Positions 16,253 through 24,381 are shown, numbered from the stretch's first letter. The stretch is DNA of 56,148 nt from Candidatus Woesearchaeota archaeon (GCA_018302815.1 JAGVZE010000009.1:1-56148); one strand, 5' to 3'. Translations and numbers: made by a program. Notes: generated from the letters alone by a model not told the origin.

Positions 16253-16765
16253 TTAAGGACGCCTTCTCAACTGCTTAATCCTCAAATCTTCCCTAGGAAC
16301 TTCCTTTGGCTTCTCCTGCTCTATCGGCTTTGGCTTTTCCTTCTCGAACGAACCAACGCTTTTAGCTTCTTCCTTAATCGCGGATTCCATCTTGGCAAGC
16401 TGGTCGGGAGTTGTCTGCGAAGGATTCCAGCCAATCGGAAGATTATCATTCTCAAACCTTGGAATCACGTGAACCATCGCGTGATTGTGGCGCTGGCCGG
16501 CAGATTCACCGCTTTGAACTATAAGGTTCGTTCCCTGCGCGCCAAGAGCTTCGAAAATGGAAATACTCGCCTTGTTCGCAATCCTAAACAAGTCACTCAC
16601 GACAAAATCAGGAACGCTCTCGAAAATAGGCGCGTGCTGCTTTGGAAGCACAACAATATGACCAATAGCCGCAGGCTCCGGAGCCAGCATAGCGAACACG
16701 CGCTCGTCCTCGTAAAGCACGTTCGCTTTCTTCGCGATAAGGCCGCAGAAAAGACAATCCGTCAT
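16253..16765 (-). CDS. HIT-family protein with Met at the catalytic His position
   Basis: A 170-residue HIT-superfamily protein (Hint/FHIT-type nucleotide-binding fold). Zinc-type CLFC at residues 4-7, GHIVVLPKQHAP at 35-46, and the motif region QRHNHAMVHVIPR at 91-103. The family pattern H-x-H-x-H is here H95-A-M97-V-H99: the middle His, which is the nucleophile in active members, is Met. A Lys/Pro/Glu-rich tail (about 145-165) follows. It overlaps its paralogue by four bases (ATGA) and is the last gene of an FHA-HIT-HIT operon. It may bind nucleotides without hydrolysing them. Confidence 0.85.
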   Translation of the reverse strand: MTDCLFCGLIAKKANVLYEDERVFAMLAPEPAAIGHIVVLPKQHAPIFESVPDFVVSDLFRIANKASISIFEALGAQGTNLIVQSGESAGQRHNHAMVHVIPRFENDNLPIGWNPSQTTPDQLAKMESAIKEEAKSVGSFEKEKPKPIEQEKPKEVPREDLRIKQLRRRP

Positions 16766-17382
16766 TTCTTGCCCCCCATCAGAAAATCAGTAATCTCATC
16801 AAGCGAAGACTTGAAAGAACCCTTATCGGATTTGCCATCCTGCTTTGGAGCGGGCTTTGCGTCCTGCTTAGATTCAGACTTGGGCTCTGACTTTTTCTCG
16901 TCTTTCTTCTCCTCGCCCTTTGACTTATCATCAAACGAAGGAGGCTCCTTGCCGGTAAGTTTAGCAAGCGACACTGCGAGCTTCTTGTACGCGGCAGTGT
17001 TAAGCGCAGAGTCCACCTTCACAGCAGGCGGCGCAAGAGCTATCTCGTCTGCTTTTTTTCGAGGAATTATGTGAAGCATGAAATGCGGAGCGCGCTGGCC
17101 CGCAGCAGGGCCGTTCGCCACAAAAATAGACACTCCATCGACTTTAAGCGAGCGGATAAGAGAATGGCTGAGCTGCTTTGAAATCATACCCATGTGAGAC
17201 GCGAGCTCATCGTCCATCTGCGCCATCAACATAACGTGCTTCTTTGGAATCAAAAGAATATGGCCATCAGACGCAGGATTAATGTCAAGAACAGCATTCA
17301 CCTTATCATCGCTGTAAACAGACTTCGCAGGAATCTTGCCTGACGCGATATTACAAAAAATGCACTGTTGCTCATCAGCCAT
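16762..17382 (-). CDS. HIT-family protein, long charged tail, Met at catalytic His position
   Basis: A 206-residue paralogue of the gene after it. CIFC at residues 7-10, GHILLIPKKHV at 40-50, and GQRAPHFMLHIIPRKK at 95-110, giving H100-F-M102-L-H104 in place of H-x-H-x-H. From about residue 150 the chain is a Lys/Glu/Ser/Pro-rich, presumably disordered linker, ending in a short helix (SLDEITDFLMGGKK) that may be a docking peptide. The ATG at 17382 has AGGTG eight bases upstream. Middle gene of the FHA-HIT-HIT operon. Confidence 0.87.
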   Translation of the reverse strand: MADEQQCIFCNIASGKIPAKSVYSDDKVNAVLDINPASDGHILLIPKKHVMLMAQMDDELASHMGMISKQLSHSLIRSLKVDGVSIFVANGPAAGQRAPHFMLHIIPRKKADEIALAPPAVKVDSALNTAAYKKLAVSLAKLTGKEPPSFDDKSKGEEKKDEKKSEPKSESKQDAKPAPKQDGKSDKGSFKSSLDEITDFLMGGKK

Positions 17383-17414
17383 ACAACGCACCTACTAAGA
17401 AGAGTATAAAAAAC

Positions 17415-17978
17415 TTAGCCGAGCTTCGGATTCTTAGCCATCGCGTCAAGATTCTTCAAATAAGTCAAAAACCCGCGCGGAGTGTAAAACTCAAGCTCGA
17501 CATCACCACATCGAATCCTTGATGCATCAGAAAGCGCGAGCTCCTCACCCTCAACAAGGCGAGTCTCAAGTCCGAACCGTGCAGACATAATAACATACGT
17601 TTCCCTTCCGGTTCCCGCGTTCTTAACCATCCAAGAATCAGAAGATTTGCGAATCATAGCATGGCTTTCAGCCACACCCCTGCCCGAAAGAAGCACGTCA
17701 CACGAACCCGCAGAACCCAAAACATAGAGCATACCTTTGAAAGTGTGCGTGCCAAAAGCGCCAACCCTATAAACGATAACGCTCTTATATGCAGCATACA
17801 TATTTTCACTGAATGAAGAGGCTGAATCCGCGGCCTCCACAACTCTCATAGAATCGGAACTTGAAGCTCTAAACGGAGTCACCAAAACAGGTTCTGGATT
17901 CTTACCTACAAAATCCTCTTCAGAAAGCCCAACAGTTGCCTTCAAAATATCCAATAATGACTGTTCACGACCACCCAT
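17415..17978 (-). CDS. FHA-like domain protein
   Basis: A 187-residue protein. The C-terminal 110 residues read as a forkhead-associated fold: strands GMLYVLGSAGSCDVLLSGRG, then VAESHAMIRKSSDSWMVKNAG, matching the usual G-[RS]...D-[VI]...[VI]-S-x-x-H-A-x-I spacing of phosphothreonine-binding FHA domains, although the usual Arg after the first Gly is Ser. The N-terminal 60 residues are low in order. GGTGGC precedes the ATG at 17978; the GTG at 17993 is less likely. First gene of an operon with two HIT proteins. Confidence 0.65.
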   Translation of the reverse strand: MGGREQSLLDILKATVGLSEEDFVGKNPEPVLVTPFRASSSDSMRVVEAADSASSFSENMYAAYKSVIVYRVGAFGTHTFKGMLYVLGSAGSCDVLLSGRGVAESHAMIRKSSDSWMVKNAGTGRETYVIMSARFGLETRLVEGEELALSDASRIRCGDVELEFYTPRGFLTYLKNLDAMAKNPKLG

Positions 17979-18032
17979 AAAGCCACCGCCCACTTAGTCC
18001 TTTAAAAACCTATTGCCAAAACCCACCAAAAA

Positions 18033-18042
18033 CTATATAAAC
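18033..18042 (+). promoter_or_regulatory. TATA box of the pilin gene
   Basis: ACTATATAAA about 40 bases before the pilin start, giving a leader of 10-20 bases that contains the GAGGTGA ribosome site. A second TATATAAAA at 18060 overlaps the leader and is too close to the start to be the main promoter. Confidence 0.45.
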
Positions 18043-18080
18043 AAACCTGACTGTAACACTATATAAAAGAGAGGTGAATG

Positions 18081-18575
18081 ATGGCACTATTCGACAACCG
18101 CAAAGGAATAACCCCACTTGTCGCCACCATCCTTCTCGTCGCATTCTCAATCGGCCTTGGAGCCCTAGTAATGAGCTGGGGCGAAGAATACATCGAAGAA
18201 AAAGCCGAATTCGTCCAAGGAACAGCTGAAGTACGCTCCGGATGCGATGTATCTGAAATCAGCGTCATAAAAATAAGCGGACAACCGCAAGCCTGCGTAG
18301 CTTCCGACGGCATCAAAATCTGGATAGACAACGGACCAGAAATGGACCTTGTGAACCTGCACGCGAGAATAGCCGGAACAAACGGCGTCGACGTCATCGA
18401 CTCACTCTTAACACAACCGCTGCTCAAAGCAAACGCGATAAACACAATCATACCATACAACAAAGAAATCGGCCAAGTCCTGCAAGTCAAACTAACTCCA
18501 AAAATATGGACCGGCAGCCAAGTAGCGATATGTTCTCAAAAAGCGATAGAATTAGAAGACTTGCAAAGTTGCTGA
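18081..18575 (+). CDS. Type IV pilin-like protein (class III signal peptide)
   Basis: A 164-residue protein. The N-terminus RKGITPLVATILLVAFSIGL is the standard archaeal pilin signal: basic residues, Gly-Ile-Thr/Ser at the cleavage site, then a hydrophobic helix that forms the pilus core, followed by GALVMSWG as in DUF1628-type pilins. Prepilin peptidase (9647-10504) should cut after Gly. The C-terminal domain has four Cys (GCDVS, QACVA, AICSQ, QSC), likely disulfide-bonded. ATG 18078 and 18081 are adjacent; the second is better spaced from GAGGTGA. The stop is followed by array A6. Confidence 0.85.
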   Translation: MALFDNRKGITPLVATILLVAFSIGLGALVMSWGEEYIEEKAEFVQGTAEVRSGCDVSEISVIKISGQPQACVASDGIKIWIDNGPEMDLVNLHARIAGTNGVDVIDSLLTQPLLKANAINTIIPYNKEIGQVLQVKLTPKIWTGSQVAICSQKAIELEDLQSC

Positions 18576-18581
18576 TAACGC

Positions 18582-18652
18582 AAGGACGGAAGATGGACGG
18601 CGGAACGGACGATGGTAGGACGTTGGAAGTAGGACGAAAGACGGCAAACGAG
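18582..18652 (+). repeat. GACGG array A6 (left of Bro-N gene)
   Basis: Begins with TGCTGATAACGCAAGGACGG (18570-18589) and ends in GACGGCAAACGAGTAATCCTAC...GACTTTTTT. Both edges recur in array A7 on the other side of the Bro-N gene. Contains TAGGACGTTGGAAGTAGGACG, a word shared with A12, A14 and A16. Confidence 0.85.
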
Positions 18653-18657
18653 TAATC

Positions 18658-19518
18658 CTACAAGACTTTTTTACGCGTATGGATAAGTTTTTTCTTTGAC
18701 TCGGGCTCTGCAAGATAATTCTCCTTTGATATCACCGGACGACCAAGTTCTTTCTCTGTCTCTTTTCTTGCATTACCTGCAACACGACCGCCTCTCTTCG
18801 CAGCGCCTTCAACCTTTACGTATCCCTGCGCATCCTCATTCCCAGTGATTTCCGTCGACACTCTCTCGCCCAACATTGAAAAAATAAGCTCCAAATCACT
18901 CATATGATCCCGCAAATTCTCACGTTTCAAACCCTTGAACTGTTTATACTCATTCGGAGTCATGCCAAACGTGGCTTTTGAGATTTCCGCAGTGAGTATT
19001 GCATATTCTCGTTCCTCCAAAACCCCTCGTTTTCTCCATTCATCGGTTAGTTCATCGCGTATGGCGATGCCGCGTATCCTTTTTTCAATCCAGTCATCCG
19101 AATACCCCTTTGCCTTGTATAGTTCTCTCATACGTTTTTGCGCGAGTTCCGGATTTTCTATCTCTTGAACGCGCTGATAGCCAACTTCCGCAAGCCATTG
19201 CTTAAACGGCTCTGCCTTTGGAGAGGGAATAGATTGAATGATCCTGAAGAGCGATTTGATATTTGCACAGTCTGTTTCTCGTAACTTGCCATCTTCAGAG
19301 GGTAATTTCAACCGGTGACAATTTGTCACCACTTCGCTTCCCTCTGCCCTGAGCCGTTGACTGAGCTTATTCCAGTATTTCCTTGCAGTCTGAAAATCTG
19401 CCTGCTCTGTTAACACTGCAACAATATCTACGATTGAGAACCACCATTCGTCATTAGACCAGATTCTTCTGATGTCTTTACCTTGAAATACCACTAATGA
19501 TTTATCCGACTCAGCCAT
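18658..19518 (-). CDS. Bro-N domain protein (DinD/phage antirepressor type)
   Basis: A 286-residue protein. The N-terminal 100 residues are a Bro-N domain: VVFQGKDIRRIWSNDEWWFSIVDIV, then ALTEQADFQTARKYWNKLSQRL-type helices. A middle part with GYQRVQEIENPELAQKRMRELYKAKGY is typical of the chromosomal DinD-like group, which is widely spread by horizontal transfer. Bro-N proteins bind DNA; the role of this group is unclear (DNA damage/phage-related). The gene is bracketed by arrays A6 and A7, whose outer and inner edges match, which suggests insertion or duplication. Its last codons lie in the repeated edge. Confidence 0.8.
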   Translation of the reverse strand: MAESDKSLVVFQGKDIRRIWSNDEWWFSIVDIVAVLTEQADFQTARKYWNKLSQRLRAEGSEVVTNCHRLKLPSEDGKLRETDCANIKSLFRIIQSIPSPKAEPFKQWLAEVGYQRVQEIENPELAQKRMRELYKAKGYSDDWIEKRIRGIAIRDELTDEWRKRGVLEEREYAILTAEISKATFGMTPNEYKQFKGLKRENLRDHMSDLELIFSMLGERVSTEITGNEDAQGYVKVEGAAKRGGRVAGNARKETEKELGRPVISKENYLAEPESKKKLIHTRKKVL

Positions 19519-19577
19519 TATTCAACAGAGTTCAAAACCACCTTAAGAATCTTACGCACTCATAAGTCCAGTGAACA

Positions 19578-19777
19578 GAACCTGCTGATAACGCAAGGAC
19601 GGCTGATGGACGGTAGACAGCTGTCGGCGGGACGGATGGACGGCACGTACGGAGAACGGCAAGACGGAAGACGGCGGGACGGATTGGACGGCACGTACGG
19701 AAAACGGCAAGACGGAAAATGACGGGACGGATTGGACGGAAGAGGGCAAAAGAGTAAGCCTAAAAGACTTTTTTAGA
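19578..19777 (+). repeat. GACGG array A7 with 48-bp tandem unit (right of Bro-N gene)
   Basis: Starts with TGCTGATAACGCAAGGACGG as A6 does and ends with AGAGTAAGCCTAAAAGACTTTTTTAG, matching the end of A6. Inside, a 47/48-base unit (GGATTGGACGGCACGTACGG and following) is repeated in tandem at 19634-19680 and 19681-19728, with a third partial copy. Plus-strand polarity between minus-strand genes. Confidence 0.88.
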
Positions 19778-19780
19778 AAA

Positions 19781-20725
19781 CTACTCAATCATACGACCGC
19801 TAAGAAAATTCGCACGACGACACCCACGGGCGGGCCCGACGCCGATGACGACATTGCAGTTGACGTTGCAGTAGATGTCGAACCTGCCGACGACGCCGAC
19901 GACGTCGTAGCGGCCCAACACCAAAGCCCGCTCCGAATTGTGACGATTCCAATTCTGATCAGGCGTCCAAATTCTTGTTTCTCTCTTCTGACCATCCCTT
20001 CGAGAAGCCCAACACTGGAAAATACCCGCTGGATTTCTATAACCTGACAAAGATTCAAGACACCCCCCAACATCAGAAGACACAGAAGAAACCACCTCTG
20101 AACTCTCTTCTTGCTCCGGCGCAAGAACAGAATAATTACCCTGCAAAACAGGAACACCAACACCCCTTCGCACTAGAACGCCATCCAAACTCAACTCATC
20201 CAACCTCATCCGCATACCCTCACACTCATAAGTCAACTTGCCGTACGCAGGCCACACATTCTCAATTGCAACTCGAAAAGATGCCCTGTAAGCATCAACT
20301 TCTCTTGAAAAAAACGAAACTTCCCTAATCGAATGCATACCAACAGCAACAGCAGTCTCCAACCTCAAAGGCATAACAACTACACCATCTTTACGCGCAG
20401 TATAACGAGAAAGCCAATTAACAACAGTATCCAAATTCCCATCCTCAAGATTATCCAAACCAACAATTACATTTTCATTCTTACCTTCATACTGAAAACT
20501 CACACACAAAGAACGACCAAGAAACTCATCCTCAACCAAACAAGCCCAAACACCACCCAAACCAAAATACACACGCCTCCACAACTCGTCCTTCTGATCC
20601 GCAACCACCCTATCAAGCGCATACGCAAGTCCACCAGCACGCGCAACCGCCTGCTGCAAACGAGCCAGCTCCTCAGGCGCACCATACCGAGCAGCCTTCT
20701 CCAATGCACGAATATTGTCGTCCAT
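19781..20725 (-). CDS. MDD-family protein (second of a tandem pair)
   Basis: A 314-residue protein starting MDDNIRALEKAARYG. It shares with its upstream neighbour and with the 14-kb and 51-kb copies the opening MDD-x-[LI]-R-x-LE, a block KDGVVVMPL, and a C-terminal block with W-T-P-D-Q-N-W ... ERALVL ... RFDIYCNVNCNVVIGVG. Internal motif: LDGVLVRRGVGVPVLQGNYSVL, matched by ALDGKIFVRQVAVP in the neighbour. The ATG at 20725 begins one base after the neighbour's stop, and is chosen over the upstream frame ATG at 20776 because it aligns with the family start. Function unknown; no signal peptide or catalytic motif seen. Confidence 0.62.
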   Translation of the reverse strand: MDDNIRALEKAARYGAPEELARLQQAVARAGGLAYALDRVVADQKDELWRRVYFGLGGVWACLVEDEFLGRSLCVSFQYEGKNENVIVGLDNLEDGNLDTVVNWLSRYTARKDGVVVMPLRLETAVAVGMHSIREVSFFSREVDAYRASFRVAIENVWPAYGKLTYECEGMRMRLDELSLDGVLVRRGVGVPVLQGNYSVLAPEQEESSEVVSSVSSDVGGCLESLSGYRNPAGIFQCWASRRDGQKRETRIWTPDQNWNRHNSERALVLGRYDVVGVVGRFDIYCNVNCNVVIGVGPARGCRRANFLSGRMIE

Positions 20726-20726
20726 T

Positions 20727-21557
20727 TTACTCGAGTCTGCGCCAACCAAGCGCAGGCCTACCTTTTTCAACGGCACAGTCTACGTCGATGCCGAACCTAA
20801 TGTTTTGGCTATTGCGGCACAACACCACCGCCCGCTCAAACAATTCTCTTCGAAATTGCAAAGGTGGTGTAAAAAGAGCGACTTCGCTCAGCTTTTTGTT
20901 CCTACGCGCAGTAAAATATTGAATCGCAAAAATCACCCCCCTATAATTCGAACCCATCAAATCAACAAGAAAAGGAGCAATATTTTTCTGAATGCTTCCA
21001 AAAACTGCAAGCTTATATTCCTGCTGCTCTCGCGCAAGCGTGAAGTAAGACCCCTGACAATCAGGAACGGCCACTTGCCTCACAAATATCTTTCCATCAA
21101 GGGCTATGTCCTCAATAGTTGTCTGCTCGCCTTGTCTGAGCGTGAGCCTGGCTGCGACGCGCTCACGTATCTCGTTTCGAAGCTGATCTTTAGCATACTC
21201 TCGCACCGTCCCTTCAAACGCAGAATGATTGCGGTGCTGATACATCGCAAGCTTAAAAGAATTATCAATGACTGGACTCGTCATCACTACACCATCTTTA
21301 TTTTGAACAGAGTCCTCAAGATGCTGATCAACTGTTCTTTCAGCACCGTTATTCAAAAATCCACGAGAATGAATAATATTCGCAGTCTCACCATTCACGC
21401 CCAAATTATACAACTTCCAAGCAGAACCAAGAATCGAATCATCAGCAGCCTCAACCCAGAATTCTCCAGATCTGATTCTTGCTTGACCATACGCAGGAAT
21501 CAGATCGACCTGTCCTGCCCGTATTCTTTGTTCTAGCCTGCGAAGCTCATCGTCCAT
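20727..21557 (-). CDS. MDD-family protein (first of a tandem pair)
   Basis: A 276-residue protein starting MDDELRRLEQRIRAGQ. Shared family blocks: NKDGVVMTSPVIDNSFKLAM, EGTVREYAKDQLRNEI, ALDGKIFVRQVAVPDCQGSY, and C-terminal FERAVVLCRNSQNIRFGIDVDCAVEKG. The second of these resembles the corresponding part of the next gene, so this is a local duplication. TATA-like TTTATAAATC is 25-30 bases upstream of the ATG. I recognise no family beyond this window. Confidence 0.65.
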   Translation of the reverse strand: MDDELRRLEQRIRAGQVDLIPAYGQARIRSGEFWVEAADDSILGSAWKLYNLGVNGETANIIHSRGFLNNGAERTVDQHLEDSVQNKDGVVMTSPVIDNSFKLAMYQHRNHSAFEGTVREYAKDQLRNEIRERVAARLTLRQGEQTTIEDIALDGKIFVRQVAVPDCQGSYFTLAREQQEYKLAVFGSIQKNIAPFLVDLMGSNYRGVIFAIQYFTARRNKKLSEVALFTPPLQFRRELFERAVVLCRNSQNIRFGIDVDCAVEKGRPALGWRRLE

Positions 21558-21619
21558 ATTCCAAAAACTACCTTCTTTGATTTATAAACCTTTCTAACGT
21601 CACCACTCAAAAGTAACTA

Positions 21620-22231
21620 TTAAAGCAACCCGCCGAACACCCACTTCTTCAACTTCTGCGCAGGAGTCACCTGCTCTGAAAGCCACGTTTTCATAACGGG
21701 CTTTGCGGTCTGAGGCTGCAAAAACAACGGCAAAGCGTTCCTTGGCTGGTTGCAAATGTTCTTTCGGCAGAAATCAGCGCGCACTGGCTTATTCACACTA
21801 GAAAGAAAATTGCCCTCGCTATTCACAAGCTCCAAATCAGAACGCAAACTAATATCGCGATTAAACACCGCGCTCTTAGACACGCTGACAAACTGAACGC
21901 CGATGCGATTCTTCACAAGACTATTATCGACAAGAACAATCCCTGAAGAATTGCTCACGGCAAAACCACGCTCGTAGCCCTGCAATTTGCAATTCTGCAC
22001 TGTCACATTCCTTGAATTCTTAATCGTCACACCCTGATAGCCGATAAGGCCAGATAAAACAGCGCCGTTACAGTCAACAAGAATGTTGCTGCCTGAAACA
22101 ACCAAACCCTTCTTCAAGAAATAAACGCCGTTACAAATGTCCAGCGAAGAATCTACCCTAAGACCTTCAGACGGCGCAATACACGCGAAAACACCCGGCG
22201 CTAACAAAAGCGCGACAATCACCCACTTCAT
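21620..22231 (-). CDS. Secreted beta-helix (NosD-like) protein
   Basis: A 203-residue exported protein. Signal peptide MKWVIVALLLAPGVFA. The rest shows right-handed parallel beta-helix rungs: GLVVSGSNILVDCNGAVLSG, then GVTIKNSRNVTVQNCKLQGY, GFAVSNSSGIVLVDNSLVKN, each about 20-24 residues with Asn/Gly turns, as in NosD/polycopper- and carbohydrate-binding surface proteins. Two Cys pairs (CNGVYF, DFCRKNICNQ). It lies nine bases after the related gene upstream and is probably in one operon with it. Likely cell-surface role. Confidence 0.78.
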   Translation of the reverse strand: MKWVIVALLLAPGVFACIAPSEGLRVDSSLDICNGVYFLKKGLVVSGSNILVDCNGAVLSGLIGYQGVTIKNSRNVTVQNCKLQGYERGFAVSNSSGIVLVDNSLVKNRIGVQFVSVSKSAVFNRDISLRSDLELVNSEGNFLSSVNKPVRADFCRKNICNQPRNALPLFLQPQTAKPVMKTWLSEQVTPAQKLKKWVFGGLL

Positions 22232-22240
22232 CTCTTTTTT

Positions 22241-23053
22241 TCACTTCTTTTTAAACAGGAACGACGCTATAAACGCAACAAAATACAGCGCCGCATAAAA
22301 CAACAATTTAGCCCCAAGCGGAACAGACGAATCAGCCCGCACAGGACCCGCAGGAACCTCTTTTTGAGCGACAATCTCTTTAACTTCCTGCTCGAGCTCA
22401 GCAATCCTAGTCTCGACATCAACTTTCTCAACCACGCTGCCAGTTATTTCATCAGCAGTAGCAGGCGTTGCGCCTACGCAATCATCATCATTGCCAGAAT
22501 TGCACCTATCACTGCAATAAAAGTCGCCGGACACGCACACGTTCATATCACGATACTCATTGCAGGCGTTCACCTCGCAAAAAGAACGCTCAATATCGCG
22601 ATTGCCAAGCATCACAATATTGAACTTGCTGCTGATAGCCGAAACAGGCACCTGATAACTCTTGTCACTGTTATCCTGCATAACATTCTCGTACGATTCA
22701 AGCAAACGGATACCAACACGATTCTTGAGAAACGCATTATCCTCTATCAAAGAATGAGTCACGTTCTTCAAATACAAACCCTGATTGAAAGTCATCAAGT
22801 TGCAATTACGCAGCGTGAAATTCTTCGCGTTCTCGACACGAATTCCAATCTCGCTCTGGCCAAGAATACCCCTTAGAACAGAAGTTGCGCAATCGATCTG
22901 CACATTATCGGCACTGATACTGATGCCATTCGGGATATCGTACGTATCAACGCAAAAAATCACGCTCTCCTTAATGACAGAACCGTCTATGGGCTCAACA
23001 CACTGCGCAAAAGCCAATTGCGATACTAAAATGAACAAAAGCAGGCGCTTCAT
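22241..23053 (-). CDS. Surface beta-helix protein with C-terminal anchor
   Basis: A 270-residue protein: signal peptide MKRLLLFILVSQLAFA, beta-helix rungs from about residue 40 (ISISADNVQIDCA, IGIRVENAKNFTLRNCNLM, GLYLKNVTHSLIEDNAFLKN, VGIRLLESYENVMQDN), a Cys-rich block (CEVNACNEY...CSDRCNSGNDDDC), a coiled-coil (ETRIAELEQEVKEIV), and a final hydrophobic helix with KKK tail that anchors it in the membrane. It is a longer relative of the next gene. The start at 23053 overlaps the stop of the small membrane ORF (23050-23220). Confidence 0.8.
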   Translation of the reverse strand: MKRLLLFILVSQLAFAQCVEPIDGSVIKESVIFCVDTYDIPNGISISADNVQIDCATSVLRGILGQSEIGIRVENAKNFTLRNCNLMTFNQGLYLKNVTHSLIEDNAFLKNRVGIRLLESYENVMQDNSDKSYQVPVSAISSKFNIVMLGNRDIERSFCEVNACNEYRDMNVCVSGDFYCSDRCNSGNDDDCVGATPATADEITGSVVEKVDVETRIAELEQEVKEIVAQKEVPAGPVRADSSVPLGAKLLFYAALYFVAFIASFLFKKK

Positions 23054-23220
23054 TGATCCCACCACACGACAAGCAAAGGCAACGCTACGAAGAACAACAC
23101 TATGCCGATTATCGCGATAATCCAGCTAAATCCATGCTCAAACCAGTACATGCCCCAAAAACCAAAGGGCATCACCGCGAGCGGACGCACAAAGTCCTGC
23201 CAGCCCAACCTCTTTTTCAT
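23050..23220 (-). CDS. 56-residue membrane protein upstream of beta-helix genes
   Basis: MKKRLGWQDFVRPLAVMPFG starts the chain; two hydrophobic helices (FGFWGMYWF and WIIAIIGIVLFFVALPLLVV) follow. It ends two bases inside the ATG of the beta-helix gene (ATGA), so it is translated in the same operon. The promoter (TTTTTTAAAG) lies in a 48-base sequence that is repeated upstream of the ADP-ribosylglycohydrolase gene. Aromatic-rich ends suggest an integral membrane protein of unknown function. Confidence 0.6.
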   Translation of the reverse strand: MKKRLGWQDFVRPLAVMPFGFWGMYWFEHGFSWIIAIIGIVLFFVALPLLVVWWDQ

Positions 23221-23227
23221 TTAACAT

Positions 23228-23275
23228 AGAGCAAGGCAAGTTCTTTAAAAAACCTTTCTGTCAAAGAAGAGTGAT
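23228..23275. repeat. 48-bp direct repeat, copy A (promoter-bearing)
   Basis: Matches 24382-24429 at 46 of 48 positions. On the minus strand it contains the TATA-like TTTTTTAAAG just upstream of the 23220 start. The two copies flank the ADP-ribosylglycohydrolase gene and array A8. Confidence 0.88.
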
Positions 23276-23280
23276 ACCAA

Positions 23281-23355
23281 AACGGACGGGAGGACGGAAT
23301 GACGGCAAGTACGGAAGATGGATGGACGGAATGACGGGGGGAAGTGGGACGCAGG
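23281..23355 (+). repeat. GACGG array A8
   Basis: Array directly after the 48-bp repeat and before the stop of the ADP-ribosylglycohydrolase gene; minus-tandem context, plus-strand polarity. Confidence 0.83.
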
Positions 23356-23366
23356 TGAAATAAACT

Positions 23367-24374
23367 TCAACGTTGCACTTTGTGAGAGACTTTCCCCATA
23401 GAGAGGTAACGTTCAAATGTTTCCGCCAGCGCTGTTAGCTTCTCTCTACCTTCAACGTTCTCTATCATGAAAGATGGCAATGAAGCAAGACCGTGTTTCC
23501 CTGCGAGAATCCCGGTACAAATCGATGCGAGTGAATCTACATCTCCGCCAATACGAACTGAAATCCTCAACCCATCCATCGCGTCTTTCGCATGCTTGAG
23601 GACATACAGGACGCAACCGCCAGTGAGCATCGCATCAGATGGCAGTCCAGTGATTCCCGGCATGAACCGCGGCGCAACAATCGGTTGCGGGCCGCATAAC
23701 ACTTCATACTGGTGCTCCTTCAAGTCCTCGGGTCGAGGCAGCTCATCTATTCTCTGCAAGAGCAAGTCAGTATCTTTATCCATTCCTTTGACCTGCTCTT
23801 GACAGTAGGAAACTATGCTCGTTGGATTTCCATCTCGAAGCAAAAGATACTCTGCCGCTCTTGCAACTATGATGCTTGCCACCCTCGCCCTAGGATGAGG
23901 ATGCGTCGCGTCAGCATTGATCACTGCGCACCGATTTATATCATGCTCTTGAACAAAAGCAAAAGGAATCGCCCTCATCGGAGGAGCATTCCCGGGGTAC
24001 TCCCTATCCCGTTGGAACGCTCGTATCTCTTCAATTGATTTTGCACCGTTGAAATACCATTGCATCGAACCGTGACCCTGCCTACCAAACCCTCTCCTTT
24101 GCACGCCATCCTGATATTCCTCTTTCCAGAATCCGACAAGCATATCAGGCGTCAGCTCCTTACCTGAAAGAAGCGCGTTAATCACTCCCACCGTCATCTC
24201 AGTATCATCAGTATAATCCCACGGACTATAATTTTCAACGAAGGATCCTTCCCGCGCATTTACGAACTTCTGAAAATCAACATTGGCCCTTATCCACTCC
24301 CTGCTCTTGAATTCAACACCCGCACCAAATGCATCTCCGATCGCCAAACCCAATAATAAGTCCTTCTGTTTCAT
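23367..24374 (-). CDS. ADP-ribosylglycohydrolase family protein (DraG-like)
   Basis: A 335-residue protein. N-terminal LLGLAIGDAFGAGVEF, then the metal-binding TDDTEMTVGV, and C-terminal GGDVDSLASICTGILAGKHG, in the positions of the two Mg-binding motifs of DraG/ARH-type hydrolases that remove ADP-ribose from proteins or nucleic acids (G-G-D-[TV]-D-[ST]). The second motif has Val-Asp-Ser instead of the usual Thr-Asp-Thr, a mild change. The gene is flanked by 48-base direct repeats carrying its promoter, suggesting acquisition or local duplication. No ART partner is seen nearby. Confidence 0.88.
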   Translation of the reverse strand: MKQKDLLLGLAIGDAFGAGVEFKSREWIRANVDFQKFVNAREGSFVENYSPWDYTDDTEMTVGVINALLSGKELTPDMLVGFWKEEYQDGVQRRGFGRQGHGSMQWYFNGAKSIEEIRAFQRDREYPGNAPPMRAIPFAFVQEHDINRCAVINADATHPHPRARVASIIVARAAEYLLLRDGNPTSIVSYCQEQVKGMDKDTDLLLQRIDELPRPEDLKEHQYEVLCGPQPIVAPRFMPGITGLPSDAMLTGGCVLYVLKHAKDAMDGLRISVRIGGDVDSLASICTGILAGKHGLASLPSFMIENVEGREKLTALAETFERYLSMGKVSHKVQR

Positions 24375-24381
24375 TCAATCA

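Noticed and set aside
19789-20163. Ala/Ser/Thr-rich frame over the end of the second MDD gene
   Set aside because: Lies antiparallel-phase to a well-supported coding frame; composition reflects GC-rich codons of that frame.
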